A stretch of 64,000 nucleotides of DNA, taken from contig CM041092.1 in the NCBI GenBank assembly GCA_023079485.1, positions 10,119,127 through 10,183,126 of the forward strand, given 5' to 3'. The stretch comes from Archilochus colubris (taxonomy: Eukaryota; Chordata; Aves; Apodiformes; Trochilidae). The position numbers and the translations under genes are program-made. This document shows positions 1 through 13,788 of this stretch, one piece after another (positions within the stretch are counted from its first letter, which is position 1; each line of letters opens with the position of its first letter). Under the pieces are notes generated by a model. The model ran no database searches. It saw nothing but the letters and a program-made list of their open reading frames with translations, and was not told where the DNA came from.

Positions 1-3000
1 TTTATAACCACAGACCGCCTCAGTCAGAATTTGAACCAGTAATTTATTACATACCTGAGGTCAAAAGTTAAGTTTTTAGAACATACGGAAATAATTGTAA
101 CAAGCTAGAAGAAGTCAAAGTTCATTTCCCAGACAGGAAGACAATCCAAATCATCTGTCTTCTGACCACAGGAGAGAGTGTGAGAGGGGCTGGGAGGAGG
201 ATGATCCCAGGTGGAGCTGCTGGGGTTTTTCTGACTCTTCTGTAAGGGTAAAGCAGCAGCCTTATTTCAAAAAGGTCTGGGATTCACCAGCTCCCGCCGA
301 TGTTATTTCATGCACACGAAGCGGCCTTATATCAGCGAGTGCAAGATGACACTTGTCAGTGGGCAGCTTATCTTCTACTCAATAGGCTTTAGACAGTCTC
401 CTCTGGCAGGCTCCACATGGTGCTCTATCAGCTCTCCTTGTGTCAGCAGCCTTCAGGGTCCTGTGATGGTGATTTTGATTTTGCAGCGCCCTGGCCCCGC
501 CTCACCCCGGCAGCACCCACAGCCCCTCAGGTGGTGAGGGAAGCACCAGGGCTCCTGACCCAGGGGATGAGCCCAGCCAGGTGTCTTTGGGTGGCTCCAC
601 TGCAGGAGGATTAAATGTGGGAATTACTGGTGCAAAAGGGAGCAGGGCTGCAGTCACAGAAGGAGAAAGGCTGGAAGTGATCTCTGTGGAGGCTGAAAGT
701 GTCAGGGATGGTTTGGATTCACTGCCTCCAATGGGGTCTGAGCAAACAAAAGAAACTGAGGACAAGCTGATCTTCCTACATCTTGACTGATTAATGTGCT
801 GAAAAGTTTTTACTCTAGCTTGGAATAATACAGTCCAAGCCCTACCTCCAATCGATGGCACTTTGCCAATTTAACGTTTAGTAAGGGGGGAGTTTAAACA
901 GAGCCTGGGATAACCCCCTCCATCCAAAGGATTTGTTTATGAGATGCACAACCCCACCTCAGCCCAGAAGGCTCAAGGCAGGGCCAAACCCAGCAACCTC
1001 AAAGTCCATGATGGAAGGGGCAGGGATCTCCCTTCCCCCCAGAAAATGTCCCTGTTTTTACAAGCAGGCCCAGCCTTGCTCCCTGCCCTCCTTTGCCTCA
1101 GTGGCACAGCCATGGTGAGACCACAGACAGACACACAGCACCTCAGCACTCTTCAGGCAAGGCTGTCCCAGGGAAGTGACAGTCAGTCATTGCTCCCTTT
1201 GATCCTGGGGAAGACAGCCCAAGTCCTGAGCTGGCCTCCAGAGCCACAAGCCATGATGAAAGCCAACCCAAAGGTTTCCAGAGATAGGCGTGTTACACTG
1301 TACAATGATCCTGCTTGAACAAAGCTCTGGATTTTCCTGGTCAAGGTCATGCCTTGGGTGATGAAAAAAGCTATTTGCCAAGGGGTTACTAAATCTCAGT
1401 TGTGCCATGCTGTATGCAGCCCTGGCAGATATGAAGTCTCCTTCTTTCTCCTTGTCTCCTGAAGTGCACTGGCTGACCACTGTACAGCACCTGGGACAAA
1501 GCCTGAGCTTCTCTTGGCCCACACGTCCCAAGATTGGAAACATGGCCTTATCTTGCCTTTACATGATAAATTAGTCTCCACTGGCTGAAGGACTGGCAGG
1601 GAGGTAGAAGGGAAAGGCTGGTGTAAATCTCCTTGCTCCCCAGACACCACAAGAGCCCCTCAACATGGAGCAAGTTTGCTCTACCCAGCAGACTACACAT
1701 TGCAAAGCCCCGCCATCTCATCATCCCACTTCTCACCACTGCCACATATGCACTACCACAAAACCACACTGGTCCACACACAATATTCAGAACCTTTTTT
1801 TCCTTTTCTTTTTTTAAAGGAACTGCAAACACAGACACATTTATGAGCAAGTCACACTTGCTGTTTGCCAGCCCTGCTGAGAATGATCTCCTTCACACAT
1901 AAAGCAGGTCACCTCAATATAGTCAGAGTCAGGACCAAGGGCTCAAAGAAGAGCAGAGCTCACAAAATGAGAGACAGAAACACACACCACGAAAAATCTG
2001 CCAAAAAAGACTGGAAACAGCCTTCTAAGCCGTGCCTGTGTGAGCTCCACTGCTTCCACAGCACGGAAGGATACAAACATTTTAATGATGACATTTGATA
2101 TTAGCCCGAGATCCAGACACCAGGTGGATCAAGCAGAAGAGAAGGACATTTTACAGTTCCCTTTTTGCAAATCACTAGCACATATGTGCTTTGCAAACTG
2201 TACTGGTAGAGCTGCTTGGAAACACAGTTTGCTTCAGAGAATCCAGAGAGCACTTTGGAGGTGATGCGGCAGCACACAGTGTGGCAACTCAGGCAGCAGC
2301 AAAGCAGTGGCTGCCCTCAGCGTGCATCAGGTCTGCAGGAACATCAGGGCTCAGCAGAGAGCAGTGCTCCTGCTACCAATCCCAGGACACAAGCATCTAA
2401 AAAAAGGCATTTGGTGAAGTGAAATGGGTGTAGGGAGGTCAGCAGACTAATGTGGCTGGGTTGATTTCCTGGCCAAACCATTCATTCAGACAGAAGTGAT
2501 GGTTTCCAAAACACCCCTAAGCAAACCTCCAAGAAACTTCTGGCAAGGGGACTGCGACAGATACTCAGCCAGACCCAACAGCTTTAACAGTCAAAGCTTT
2601 TGCACTGCCAGAGGCATAAAATATTTGTCCTTGTTGATCAAATGAACAGACATCTATAAAAGCACAATTTTTTACTTGAAAAATGAAAGGTTCCAGTCCT
2701 GTGCAGCCCTGAGTGACAAGAAAAACTAAAATCTCATAGACCTGTTTTTTAGAGGCACAGTTGTATTCCCATTTGAATCAGCAGGAATTACTGCTGGAAC
2801 ATAAGTACAAGGCATTTTATTTTTACCTCCCTTTTCCCCAGAGCATGCTTGGGAGGGGAGGACTGTCTGATCGGGCTCACGCAGCACCAGACTCATCTGC
2901 AGGAACTCAAAACTCTAACAGGGTAAAAGGAAAAGGGAATGGCTTTTCAGAGTAACTCAGAACAAAATATCATGTGTCTCTTTTTGATCCATAATAACCA

Positions 3001-6000
3001 CAGATCACGTATGAAAAGAAAGAAAACATGCTCCCATAACCAGAAGTTAATACAGAATACAGCCATAAAGATAGATAGGGAACTAGGGCAGGACACAGTC
3101 TTGCTTTAGGTGAGGTGAATCTTCTCTGATTCATGTGTGTATGGCTCCATTTGTCACCTCAGAAAAACAGCCTGAGAGAAAAGGATTTTTCCACAGAAGT
3201 CAAAGAAGATGAGCCAGAATGGGAATTCTGTAATCCTATTAGCATGTGCACTTAAAATCAACATTTTTTTAAAGAAATAATTCCACTCATAAATGAAGGC
3301 CAATAATGACAATCTGACTGATGAGCACATAATTTAGCTCTGCTATGCCTGACAGAGCCCTTTTTCCATATTTAGTCACCCCTGTAAAATAACAATCCTG
3401 ACAAAGAAAGAACTGAATCAGATACGGGTGAAACACTACCTCTGTCTTTACTTGAGATATTATTTCCTGAAGACCAGGAACCTCTGTACTAGAAAAATCT
3501 TGGAAAGCAAAAGTCATTTAGACTCATCCTATGCACAAACACAGCGCCAATGTTAGTATTTCACACTAAACAAGGAAGAATCTTATAAACTATTAACATT
3601 TACCCCCTCCTGCCCTTTTCAAGAGCACCTTCTTCAGCATCCAGACTGTAGGCTCCAGTTCACAGCTCTCAGCCCCTTAAGGCTTTATACTCTCTCTCGA
3701 GAAATGCTGCTGTGAGAGTCATCTCAGATCTGCCCCAGGGCTTCAGGGCTAAAGCTCTACTCCATGGATACAAAGATGGCAGAACGAAGCAGGAAAGCTG
3801 CTTCTTTGGTCTCCTCTGCTTCTGCATTAAGTGTCCAAAACACTCTCAGTGAAACATTTTTATTGGCACAAGTCAGGGTTAAAAAAAAAATAAATTGTGG
3901 CTTAGGCAGATGACAGCACTGATTCCAGTTTCAGCAGTACGAGCCTATTCTGCTTGTAAAACCTGGCATGGATTTGCAAAAAATTGGGTGGTAAAAACAT
4001 TTGGATAACACAAAGTCGCTTTACAACTATTCTTCAAGTGAAAACACTAGTTCATAACAATGTAAATAACGAATCTGACAACTTTTAATGTAAACAGATA
4101 AACCATCTCCTCAGGTAATGCCTCCAAAAAGGGTCCAGTGAATAAGTGAACGCAGGAAATTTTCTGTGCACATGTTAGACAGAGACAGAAGACAACTGAC
4201 TTGAGAAGCCCTTCAGATTAGAAGTATCTTAAACTTTCACAATGGAATTGCAAAACGTGCCCTGGAATCCTCCATCCACTCCCAGTTCTGCTCAGCTGCT
4301 CTACACGTGTCCAACCTCAGACCTTCCTCGTGCTTCAGCTTGAGGGAAAAATAAGATGAGATCATGTAGCACCTCATTTCACACCAGAGGGTAGACACAT
4401 TAAAGCCATGCCACTGAAATGTAAATCCAATTTCTACTCTGAGGTTTAAATGTTCTCCTTAGCTTTATAAACTCCTGGAAATGAGCAGAACTGAGAGGGT
4501 TCAACTGAAATTTCTGTTTGTGTCTTGGAAGCATAATTTGAAGCTTCAAGCTGGAAGTAACATTAAAAGGCTCGAATCAATCTGGCAGGATTCTCACAGT
4601 TCCATTCACCATGGATGAAATTACTTCTGTCCAAACTCAAGAAGAGTGGTATGGAGTTAAATATTTTATTCAGAAGTTTCTAGTCCAATAGAGGAAGTAG
4701 CCTATACCACTAAAAGCAGACACACTTGACAAACCTTCCAATCATGGTAACGTAAAAAGTCAAAATCTGACTTTCTGTTTCACTGCCAAACAAGCAAACA
4801 AGACTAATTTCCAAAGAGAACAGGGTGAGAGAGATGTGGAGGGTAGGGGGAGTGGAGGGACTGAGAAGTAAATTAGTCACACAACATTAAGAACATACTG
4901 TTTCTTTACTGAATAACTGGTACTTCTTGGAAATGGGAAAGAAGAGCTGCTTTGAGAAAGAGGATGACCTGAAGAGTTACCTTTAGCTACACTGCAAAGC
5001 AGGTGATGCTCTTTAGGGGTTCTGCATGTGGGTTTTGCCTTTGGGAAATCATCACTGCTCTGTTGATTTTAATCTTCAACTTCTTGATCATCACTTCCAG
5101 GCAAAAACCTAAGCTAAGTAAAACAAACACTCACCTAGCTGGGGTGGGCAAACATCAGCACTTGGAGAAGCTCATTTCTGTGGCAGGCAGCAGCTCAGCC
5201 CAGGCTCTCAGCAGTCCAGGAGCCATGGGCACTTCTACCCAAGGGTGACAGGGGGTGGGAATAACCCCCTGTAGGAGCCTCTCTCTTTCCATTAACTACA
5301 GAGGGAGTCTGAGGCAATTACACCCTTTGCTAAATTTAGTTCTAGTGAACCCCCTTCCCACATTTGAGTATGTTTCATACCAGGCTGATCTCGCAGCAGG
5401 AAATGATTAGCTGAAGTTAAGCATCTGACAATTCACTTTAATGAGCAATAACTCATGGCAAGCCGCCATTAGCTTCAGTTGAATAGCTTTTATTTTTAGC
5501 TGGTGTTGCTCAGACGAGGCCTTCCTCCAGCAGGCGCTGGGAAAGCTGACATCCCCGAGTAGTCTCCAGGTCTTGGTTGTGCCAGTCAGAGTGTCAGGGC
5601 TCCAGTTTCTGGAGGTCAGAGAAAAGTCACTGCAGTTCTGGGAAAGTTTCAAAGAGTGAGATAAAACCAAAAGCCTGGAGAAACAGAGCAGAGGCGCGCG
5701 GTCTCGAGAGACCTTGCAAGAGAGGTTACTGAAATCCTGAGAGCGTGCTGAGTGAGTGAGCTGGGTCTCCAGGGAGAGAAACAGCACAAGTGGAAGGCAC
5801 AGAGAGAGAGCCTCCTGAAATAAAACATGGCTTTGTTACTGTCCAAGAGTGTCTAGTGAGAGGAACATTATCAGAAGTCATCTCTGTTGTATCTGCTGCT
5901 TCATGTGCATCTCAAGCTATTGTCAGAGCAGGGAGGGCACTGGGAAAAGAGGAAGATGAGTTCTCAAAGGAACTCAGGGCAGAGTCTCAGCTCCTACAGA

Positions 6001-6804
6001 TGGCATTTAATAGAAGAGCTGATGCACATGAAGGCAGCAAATGTCCTTGTGTTTCTGAAGAGACTCTCAGGCAAGTAAGCAAGTCAGCCCCACGGCACCA
6101 AGTACTTGAACAGCAGCTGAAACATCTGCAGTCCTCCTCTCTGCATATCCCACTCAGAAATGTGTTTCCACAGCTTACAACTATGATGGGCAACTATGAC
6201 TCTCCAGTGGGAGGCTTGAGCCTTTTGCTCTCCATTTATCAGCCTAACAAATTCATCCTGACTCAGAGTCCCATCTGAGCCCTCATACAAGCTGCTGTGA
6301 GTTCATGACAAGAATAATAAGGGAACATCCACAGAGTGAATCCACCAACCTGTTGGTAAGTAAGATACTCCTAGCTAGCTCCTATCTCAATATACTATGA
6401 GATAGCAACAATACTGGCCTGCCTTGAGTCCTTTAGGGAAACTTTGCTTAACAAACAAATCAACTTTTTAGAATAGGTTTTTACTGAATAAAAGGGTTCG
6501 TAAAAGCTCAGAAAAAGAGCAGTTGCTCTGCACAGTGGAGTCTGAGGCCAAATGCAGTATTTCTGTTACTCACAGAAATTCACCCATTCCCTTGCCTCAG
6601 GTTTGTGCCCAGCACATGTCCCCGACCAGCCCAGAGCACAGCAAGAGCAAGTCCAACACATCTGCTGGGAGTGCACACTGGAGCAGCCCTCCCGTAAAGC
6701 CTCAAAGCTGGGAGAGCAGATTTCTGAAGTCAAGGCACACATTTTGCTTTAGCAAAAGAAAGAAAATAAGAAGTCAAGACTAACAAGATCCAGAAAGGGC
6801 ATGC

Positions 6805-6819
6805 TTTTTTTTTTTTTTT
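6805..6819 (+). repeat. T15 homopolymer
   Basis: Fifteen T's are followed by gtcttttttg. It could be the A-tail of a decayed minus-strand retrocopy, but no body is recognisable. Confidence 0.75.
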
Positions 6820-9800
6820 GTCTTTTTTGAACAAATCAACATTTATTTCAATTTAGTCAAACAGCTCATTGAAGCACTTCTCTAAGTTCTACTTTACATT
6901 TTGTATTTACACTGTCCTCTTTCTGTGACAAAAATAAAGTAATCCCCGACTCTGAAGTTTCCAGAATAAGTCTTGCTAGCAGCAAAAGAACAAAGCCCCA
7001 AACACAGAGCAAAAGTCCCCCTTGCTATATTTTGATAGGGGACTTGTGCATGTTCTGTAAAAAAGTTTAACCCTGAACCTATATGGTATGGAGGGGGAAA
7101 ATGTCATATTTGAAGCTGAACAAGAAGAGCAGATTTGCTGGCGTTTGCAAATACACTGTTACGTTTAGCATAAGGAACTGTGAAATGCTTAGACACTTAC
7201 ATGGAAGCAGACTTTTAAACTTTGATCTATGCAGTTTTGCTCTGCTGGGAGCATAAGAGTACCAGAGTCGGCAAATACCATCTTTTATCCTGGTGGTGGG
7301 CACAAAACCAAACTTTATTACACATGGCTTCCAAGCAGCTGTTAGTACAACACAAGCCTTATTCTTTTGCAAAGTGTCAAGGGTCAGCTTCATTCAGCAG
7401 CTCCCAAATTGAGCTACTGTAAGAAATTTGAAATAATTTCTCAGTTAAATGACAGTGTTGCTCAGGTCAACTCTGCCTTATGCTTGCAGCCAGCAACTTC
7501 TCTGACAAGGTGGACTGCTCTGCTGAACAGGGGGAGAGGAGGGAGAAGGATGACATTTGAGTATCATTCTTATGTCTCCCAACTCCAAAGGAAACTGTGG
7601 CTATGTAACCAAACAGTTTCTTATGGAAATAACAGAAGAGTGGGTGACAAAATAAATTTAAACTGGGGGAGAAGGGTTTAGGGAGGGGGGGGAAAGAAAA
7701 GCAAGGACAGAACCCAAAGCCTTTTGGGATAGGAAGAAAAACTGCATGTTGAGAAAGAAGGGATTGGTCATTAGACTTTCCAGGCACACACAGGGCTCAG
7801 AAAGCACAGAAAACAAGCAGAACAAACAAACACAACTGTGTGCATCTTAGCGTCAGCTTCTTTTGCCAAATGCAGTAGCTTCCAACATTCAGCAGCTGTC
7901 TCTTGCTTTCTAGTTCTGTGGAGTTCTCTTTGGTACTTGGAGGCTTTCGGGAGCTCCGGGCAAAGAGAAAGTCTTTGTCCATTTACCAACCAATTCCAAA
8001 GGCGCTGATCTTGAATAACTTTACTAAGCAAGAGTGACACAGATGTCTGGGAAAGGGGGCTTTTCTCTTAGTAAAGTTGTGGTAGGTGCAGTGGAAACCC
8101 AAGGCAATCTACATGCTTGTCAAAATGTGCCTAGGTAAAAACAGAGTCCTCCGTGAACGTCTCTCATTTGTTCACTCTTAAATTATTCAGGCTCTGACAG
8201 CCCCTGAAAAGAAAAGAACGGAATAAGAATAAGTTGCAAGTGGTGCAGGGCAAGAGTGGACACCACGAAACCACCAAGAACAACAAGGTTGGGGTGTTTG
8301 ACGACAGACACACTGCAGCCGGAGCCTCCAGGGCTGCTGCCCAAAGCAGCTTCTTCCACGCCCCCATCCTCCAGAAATACCAGCAGAAAATACAAGCTTA
8401 CAGCAGAGGTACTGGTTGGGATGAATTGAAAGAAGTAATGAATGGAGTAAATGCAAACAGAGCTTTGGAAATAAAACACACATATAAGAACTGCTGGCGC
8501 TTGTGATGTTTTGCTCTTTGAACACAGCACAGGAAAACAGCTAAGCAGCTCAGAGACTTCTAACTGCACACTCAAGGCTTTCTGTTAGGTTTGTGGAAAG
8601 CTTCAATTCACTCAGCTTAAACAAGAAAATCAGAACATCACTCACCATCCCATATAGCAGACTCACACAATCTACGTCTTAAGTTTTTCATTTGACAGCT
8701 CTGCAGGGCAGGGAGCAGTTTCTGTGAGGAACCTTCCCTCTGCTGCTGGTCAAAAACTTTATCAAATTCAAGTGATGAAATCACTATTACACTCTATCTG
8801 TGTCAGTAAGAAAGATGGGATGGGAACCTAAAGTCTCAGAGAGCATTTGCTGCATGGGAACAGGAGAGCTCTCTGCAGCACCTGGCCGAGGTCTCATCCC
8901 TCTGAAGATGTGCAAGTGCCTTGACCCTGCCACCAGCCTTACCAGTAAGGCTACTTCTGAATAACTCACTGACTCTGACTTCTGGAGGGACACAGAGACT
9001 CCCACAGCTTTTACAGTGCCTACACCATTGCTTACCAGCAGCCTCCTCACAATAAAAATTCTATGTCCTACTTAGCACAGATGTGGAGAAGTGGCACTGC
9101 ATAAACTGCACTGCTTCACTCCCAGATGCATCACTGTGTCTAACAGCAATTGGCTGTAAAAATGCCTTACCAAGCAACGTGTCTGATAGGTGATTATCAT
9201 TACAAAAGCCATCTTTAATATTGCTGAGTAGTTGCTTTTTTTCAGCCCCATCTTTCAAAGCTTTTAGGAAAAACACATATGAATATAAGAGCAAGGGCTG
9301 GACTGGTGTAGCAGCAGAGGCTCTTCAAGTCTGGAAAGACTTTATGGAATATGGGTGATTTCTTACTGCAGCATATGATGTCTGATCAGACATCTACCTG
9401 CCACCAACCTGATAGTTCAGTATCTCCAGGACAAGTGACTGCAGTGAATATTCAGAAATGCTTGCTGGAGCTTGCATTGCTTGAGGCTTTTCTTAGACAC
9501 ACTGACAGATCACATTTTATGCCAGCACAGCTCTGAGCAGCTACAGCCCTCCCTGAGCAGCACAGGATGTTCAAGCCTGGGTAGTTTCCCTGATGCTAAG
9601 ACAAAGTCAAGCAAGTTGCTCCTGTCTGCTCAGCACCAGAGCCCTGGCAGAAGCTGTGCTCTGCTAATGAGGAGCTGAAGTTACTACTGCAACATTCAAA
9701 GTGTTTGCCTCTTTCTTGCCTAAAGCTATGATTTTCCTTCTGCTGCCCTAGAAAGGATTCCTGTTGATCAATACTTATTCCATTTCCTAAAGAAATCTAT

Positions 9801-11596
9801 TCAGACTCCACATGCTTCAGCTAAGAGCACTGTTTGAATATCCTGTTGATCCTCAGGGTTCTACAAACTACAGAAGGTATAAAGCATACCAGACTTGAGG
9901 CACTTCATTGGTATTAGCCATGAATCATCTTTTTACATTATAACTGTTCAGATACATTTGGATCTAAAATACATTTGCATTTCTAATTAAAACAGATTAC
10001 CATTAGTAACTAAAGAACATCTTAAATCAGAATCCTTAGGCCATAAAAGCTAATTGCATGATGCTAAAACTGGATTTGAAAAATATACATATTATACCCC
10101 CTGCAGGACTAATTAGGCAACATCTCTTCAAAAGAGTTCTCAAAAGTGTATTTATTCAGCATGTGGTTAAATTATAGTGGGCTGTGCAACACTTTTCAGA
10201 GCTTGCCTTGGCACGTGCTTCGGTGGCAGCAGACAGCTGGGACCTTGTTCATCAGGGGTGCTCAACATGGGTAAATCTGATTCAGGACAGCAGCAAACCC
10301 CAGCTGATGAGAAGGAACACGTGTGCTGGTTCTTGCTTTCTGCCTCACAACTACCAAGGTGTTGCCTTCACCCCAGTGCAATCCTGCTGCTCCCTGCTGC
10401 ACAGCAGAGGCTGCTTCACCCACAGCCAACTGGTGCCACTCAACAGGATGATCTCAGGCACATGTGTAATGGGCTTCAACTCACAGGCTTAGAAAAATGC
10501 TGAAATCAATGAGTAGATATACATCTCAAAGCTATAAATGCTGCTTATTTGATGCTTGGTTTGGAACCAATTCCCTACCCTGACTTCATGAAAGTTTCAG
10601 AGCACTTGCTGAGCTGTGTTTTCAGATAGGTTAAGATCATACTGCAGGCTTTGGGGATGTCAGAAACCTCTTCACTAAAGCTGCATGTGCCTTATGGAAG
10701 GGAGAGGGAAAAAAAACCTCAAAAAACAAAAACATGCAGCCTAACAGGGCACATTCTAGCTGTAATTGTCAGCAAGCCTAAACTGCATGAAAAAGTATCC
10801 TCAGTGGGCCTAAGCTATAGCTGGGGACATGTCATTTCAAGGTCTCCTTGTATACTCAGATCTGCTTGCTCCAGGTGAAATCTGAGCATGGAAGAATGCC
10901 TGGAAAACGTAACAGTGGAGACATCTCCAGGGTTGCTAAATCAAGTCCCTTCTTACCACAGGTAAGAGTCCATTCTGTCTCCCAAATACTTAATTCAGTG
11001 CTGTTGTGCTAGTGAACAAGGAATATTTGCTCAAAACTCACATAGAGACTGTACTTGAATAACTTCCTGAATACAGCAACGTTAAATTTCCATGTTTAAT
11101 TTACAACCTTCCAATACAAAAGATAATGACTTCCACCAGAAATCACCAACTGCTTCCTCAGGATCACATTTGCTAATGGATTCCCAGCAGGTTGTCTCCC
11201 TGACTTTCACCCCTTCCTACACTTTTTCAGTCTTGCACAGCCTAGAAGAGAAGTTTGCAGGGATGCAAGATTTCAAGATTGTTGAGCTGAACCAGGACTT
11301 TCAATGGCTCTAACACACAGAGCAGCCAAGTGCAGTAAAGGCAACAGAACAGCAATTACTAACTCATCATGTGGCAACACACAAAATGGGAGATGGATTT
11401 TTTCAAAAGTACTGAGCAACCACAGTTCCCAAACAGTAGCAGGGCACCCGTAAGCACTGGTAAGTGCTGGGAGGTGAGGAAGTAAGAAACCTGCCAGAGC
11501 TACACTGGGCTTTCTGCAACATGATGCTGTACATCCTACATTATAGAAAAACAGAAGACAAGTATGTAAACTGAAGAGTATAAGAGCTCTCTCCCC

Positions 11597-11636
11597 ACCA
11601 AAAAAACCCAAACCAAACCAAAACCAAAACCAAAAG
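11597..11636 (+). repeat. (AAACC)n-like simple repeat
   Basis: The block is made of runs of caaaacc/caaacc units over about 40 bp. Confidence 0.85.
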
Positions 11637-12340
11637 ATGATCTCTCAAGTGCTGTAATTCAGTTTACAGGTTCTAGATTTCTCATCTCATTAGAACCTCA
11701 CTGGTGACATTTTCATATTTTGTCTTAATTATTCAAAAGAAGCTTGGGTGATGTGTGATTGCCACATGCTCAGCCTGCCAGGTGTGAGACAGAGGCTGCC
11801 AGATTGAGAGGCATGTCAAACTCAACAGGAGAGCCCAGGGGATGCACTAAATAAGCCACATCAAACATTATGAAGTAAAACCAAACAGGGTAATTTTTGG
11901 TTTGTGGTTTTCTGATGGGAAAGAACATTAGCCAAGGGAGACATTTTCAAGCATGTTTCATTAGGTATTTTCTAATAATTCTTTGCACGAGCTGAAGTCC
12001 TACTTATGCTCTACAGATCTTTTTTTTATTAAAAGAGCCAAATGTGCTTCTGTAGTTGTTCTTAAAAGTATCTTTAGATTACATTGAATCTTATGATGTA
12101 ATATTAACAACTGAGCTGTTCTGCAATAGCAATTGATATGCAGTGGCTAAACAGGCAGAGAACTGGATTTCCTTACTGAATTGGAAACCACATCTGTAGA
12201 TCCCTGCTGTAATCACTGACTGCCCAAATGAAAATATTTTTGTAAAGATTGTTAACATACAAAAATGACACTCAAATGTAGAAGTGTTCTGGTGTGTCTG
12301 AGTTGTGTCTTGATGCTATTTTTAGTTGGAAATATTTTGA

Positions 12341-12410
12341 GGGGTTTTGTTTGTTTTTTTGTTTGTTTGCTTGAGGGTTTTGTTATGGGGTTTTTTGTTT
12401 GTTTTTTTAA
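12341..12410 (+). repeat. (GTTT)n-like simple repeat
   Basis: About 70 bp of G plus T-run units (gtttgttttttt) include one gttttgttatggggtttttt interruption. Confidence 0.8.
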
Positions 12411-13771
12411 TTTTAAAATGCTAAATTAGTTTTCCTAATATATATACAGATTTTAACAAGGTGCATGCTGAAATGCAATGGTGTGGAAAAAAAGTACAAA
12501 ATACTTCTGAGGTCATGTGAAATAACTGCCCTTTTTGTTTCACATCAGAATGGATAGATTTTATTTCAGCATCCGTGCATTGAATTCCTAAACAATACAT
12601 CTATCTGGCACTTATTTTAAAGGAAAGCAGCATATTTTGTTTCTTCACAGTCAATAGGGAGTTACTCAAGCTATATTTTTTACAATTAGCTGTTCTCTTT
12701 CCCTTCGAATAAAGTTTCCCTACTTTAGGCTTTTGACAAGATGAATAAAGCCTTGTGAATTCATACATGCTTCTTGAAGTGAATGTGAAATTTAGGAGCT
12801 TTGCCTGCATCAAAGCAAACCCCATGTTTCTTGAAGGCTGGATGAATTTCTGGAAGTTGAAAACAATGCAGCAATCTGAATAATAAGGATCCCCACCATG
12901 CACTCAGCCCCAGCCTAGTAACTAAAAGCTGATCTTTATAGGAGCTCTTGCTGTCTGTGTTGCACATAGGAATTAAGATCTGGAAGTTTCTTTTCTGTAC
13001 AACTTTTGTCACATCCTATATATAACCACATCTCAAAAGGCTGTATGATCAGTTGCAAAAGGGAGACAGAAGGCTGGAGGGTGAGAAGCTAGCTTCTGTT
13101 GGGAGGGTTAGCAGTTATCTAGTAATGTGTGCAAGCTTCAGAAAAGTAAAAATAAAGCTAGTATTACTTGGATCTTAGGAGCTGAAGGTTGTTGAAGCAT
13201 CCCAAGCACTAGCACAATAAATATCAGATTTATAGAAAGTGGCTGGCAGAAGATGAGAGCAGTGAGCAGAGATTCATGTGCAGCAAGCAGCACTTTGAAA
13301 AAACCTCAGACTTCCTGGCCTCTTGGACACTTTATATTTTTCAGTAAATGGGTCCACTGAAAATTTGAGCTGCTGTATCTATGAACAAACATTCCACCCC
13401 AAAAAACCCTCCTACAAATGGGTAAGATCTAACAACACTTACAACTAAATAATGCAAAAAAAGAGCTCAGTATTCCCCTTGCCAGCAGAGCAGCAGCCAT
13501 GCTTCTCCTTCAACTCCCTATGTTCAGAGGGTGCTTATCAGCCTCAGGACCTCTGCTGAAATCCTCCTGCCTTTCACTGCCATGTTCAAGAGAGGACATG
13601 CCCACATACACAAATACCAATGGGTTCAGACCACTGAGTCAGTATTACCCCAAGACTGGCACAGGGACTGTCAGACATACTTCTAGGACAAGCTAAACTC
13701 AGGGCTGACTTTCAGGAGGGTGGAGAGCAGGTGTGGGAAAGTAAGTTTCCACACTAACAAAAAGAGAGAGA

Positions 13772-13788
13772 TTTTTTTTTTTTTTTTT
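13772..13788 (+). repeat. T17 homopolymer
   Basis: Seventeen T's are followed by ctaacag. This looks like a splice acceptor on plus, but no matching exon is evident. Confidence 0.85.

Noticed and set aside
502..861. 119-codon Pro/Ser-rich open frame on the minus strand
   Set aside because: It looks slightly protein-like and GC-richer than its surroundings. It does not match the expected next kalirin exon and has no clear acceptor-donor pair.
5790..6278. 162-codon open frame on the plus strand
   Set aside because: The translation looks random and no family is recognised. The only oddity is a small CpG cluster near 5,695.
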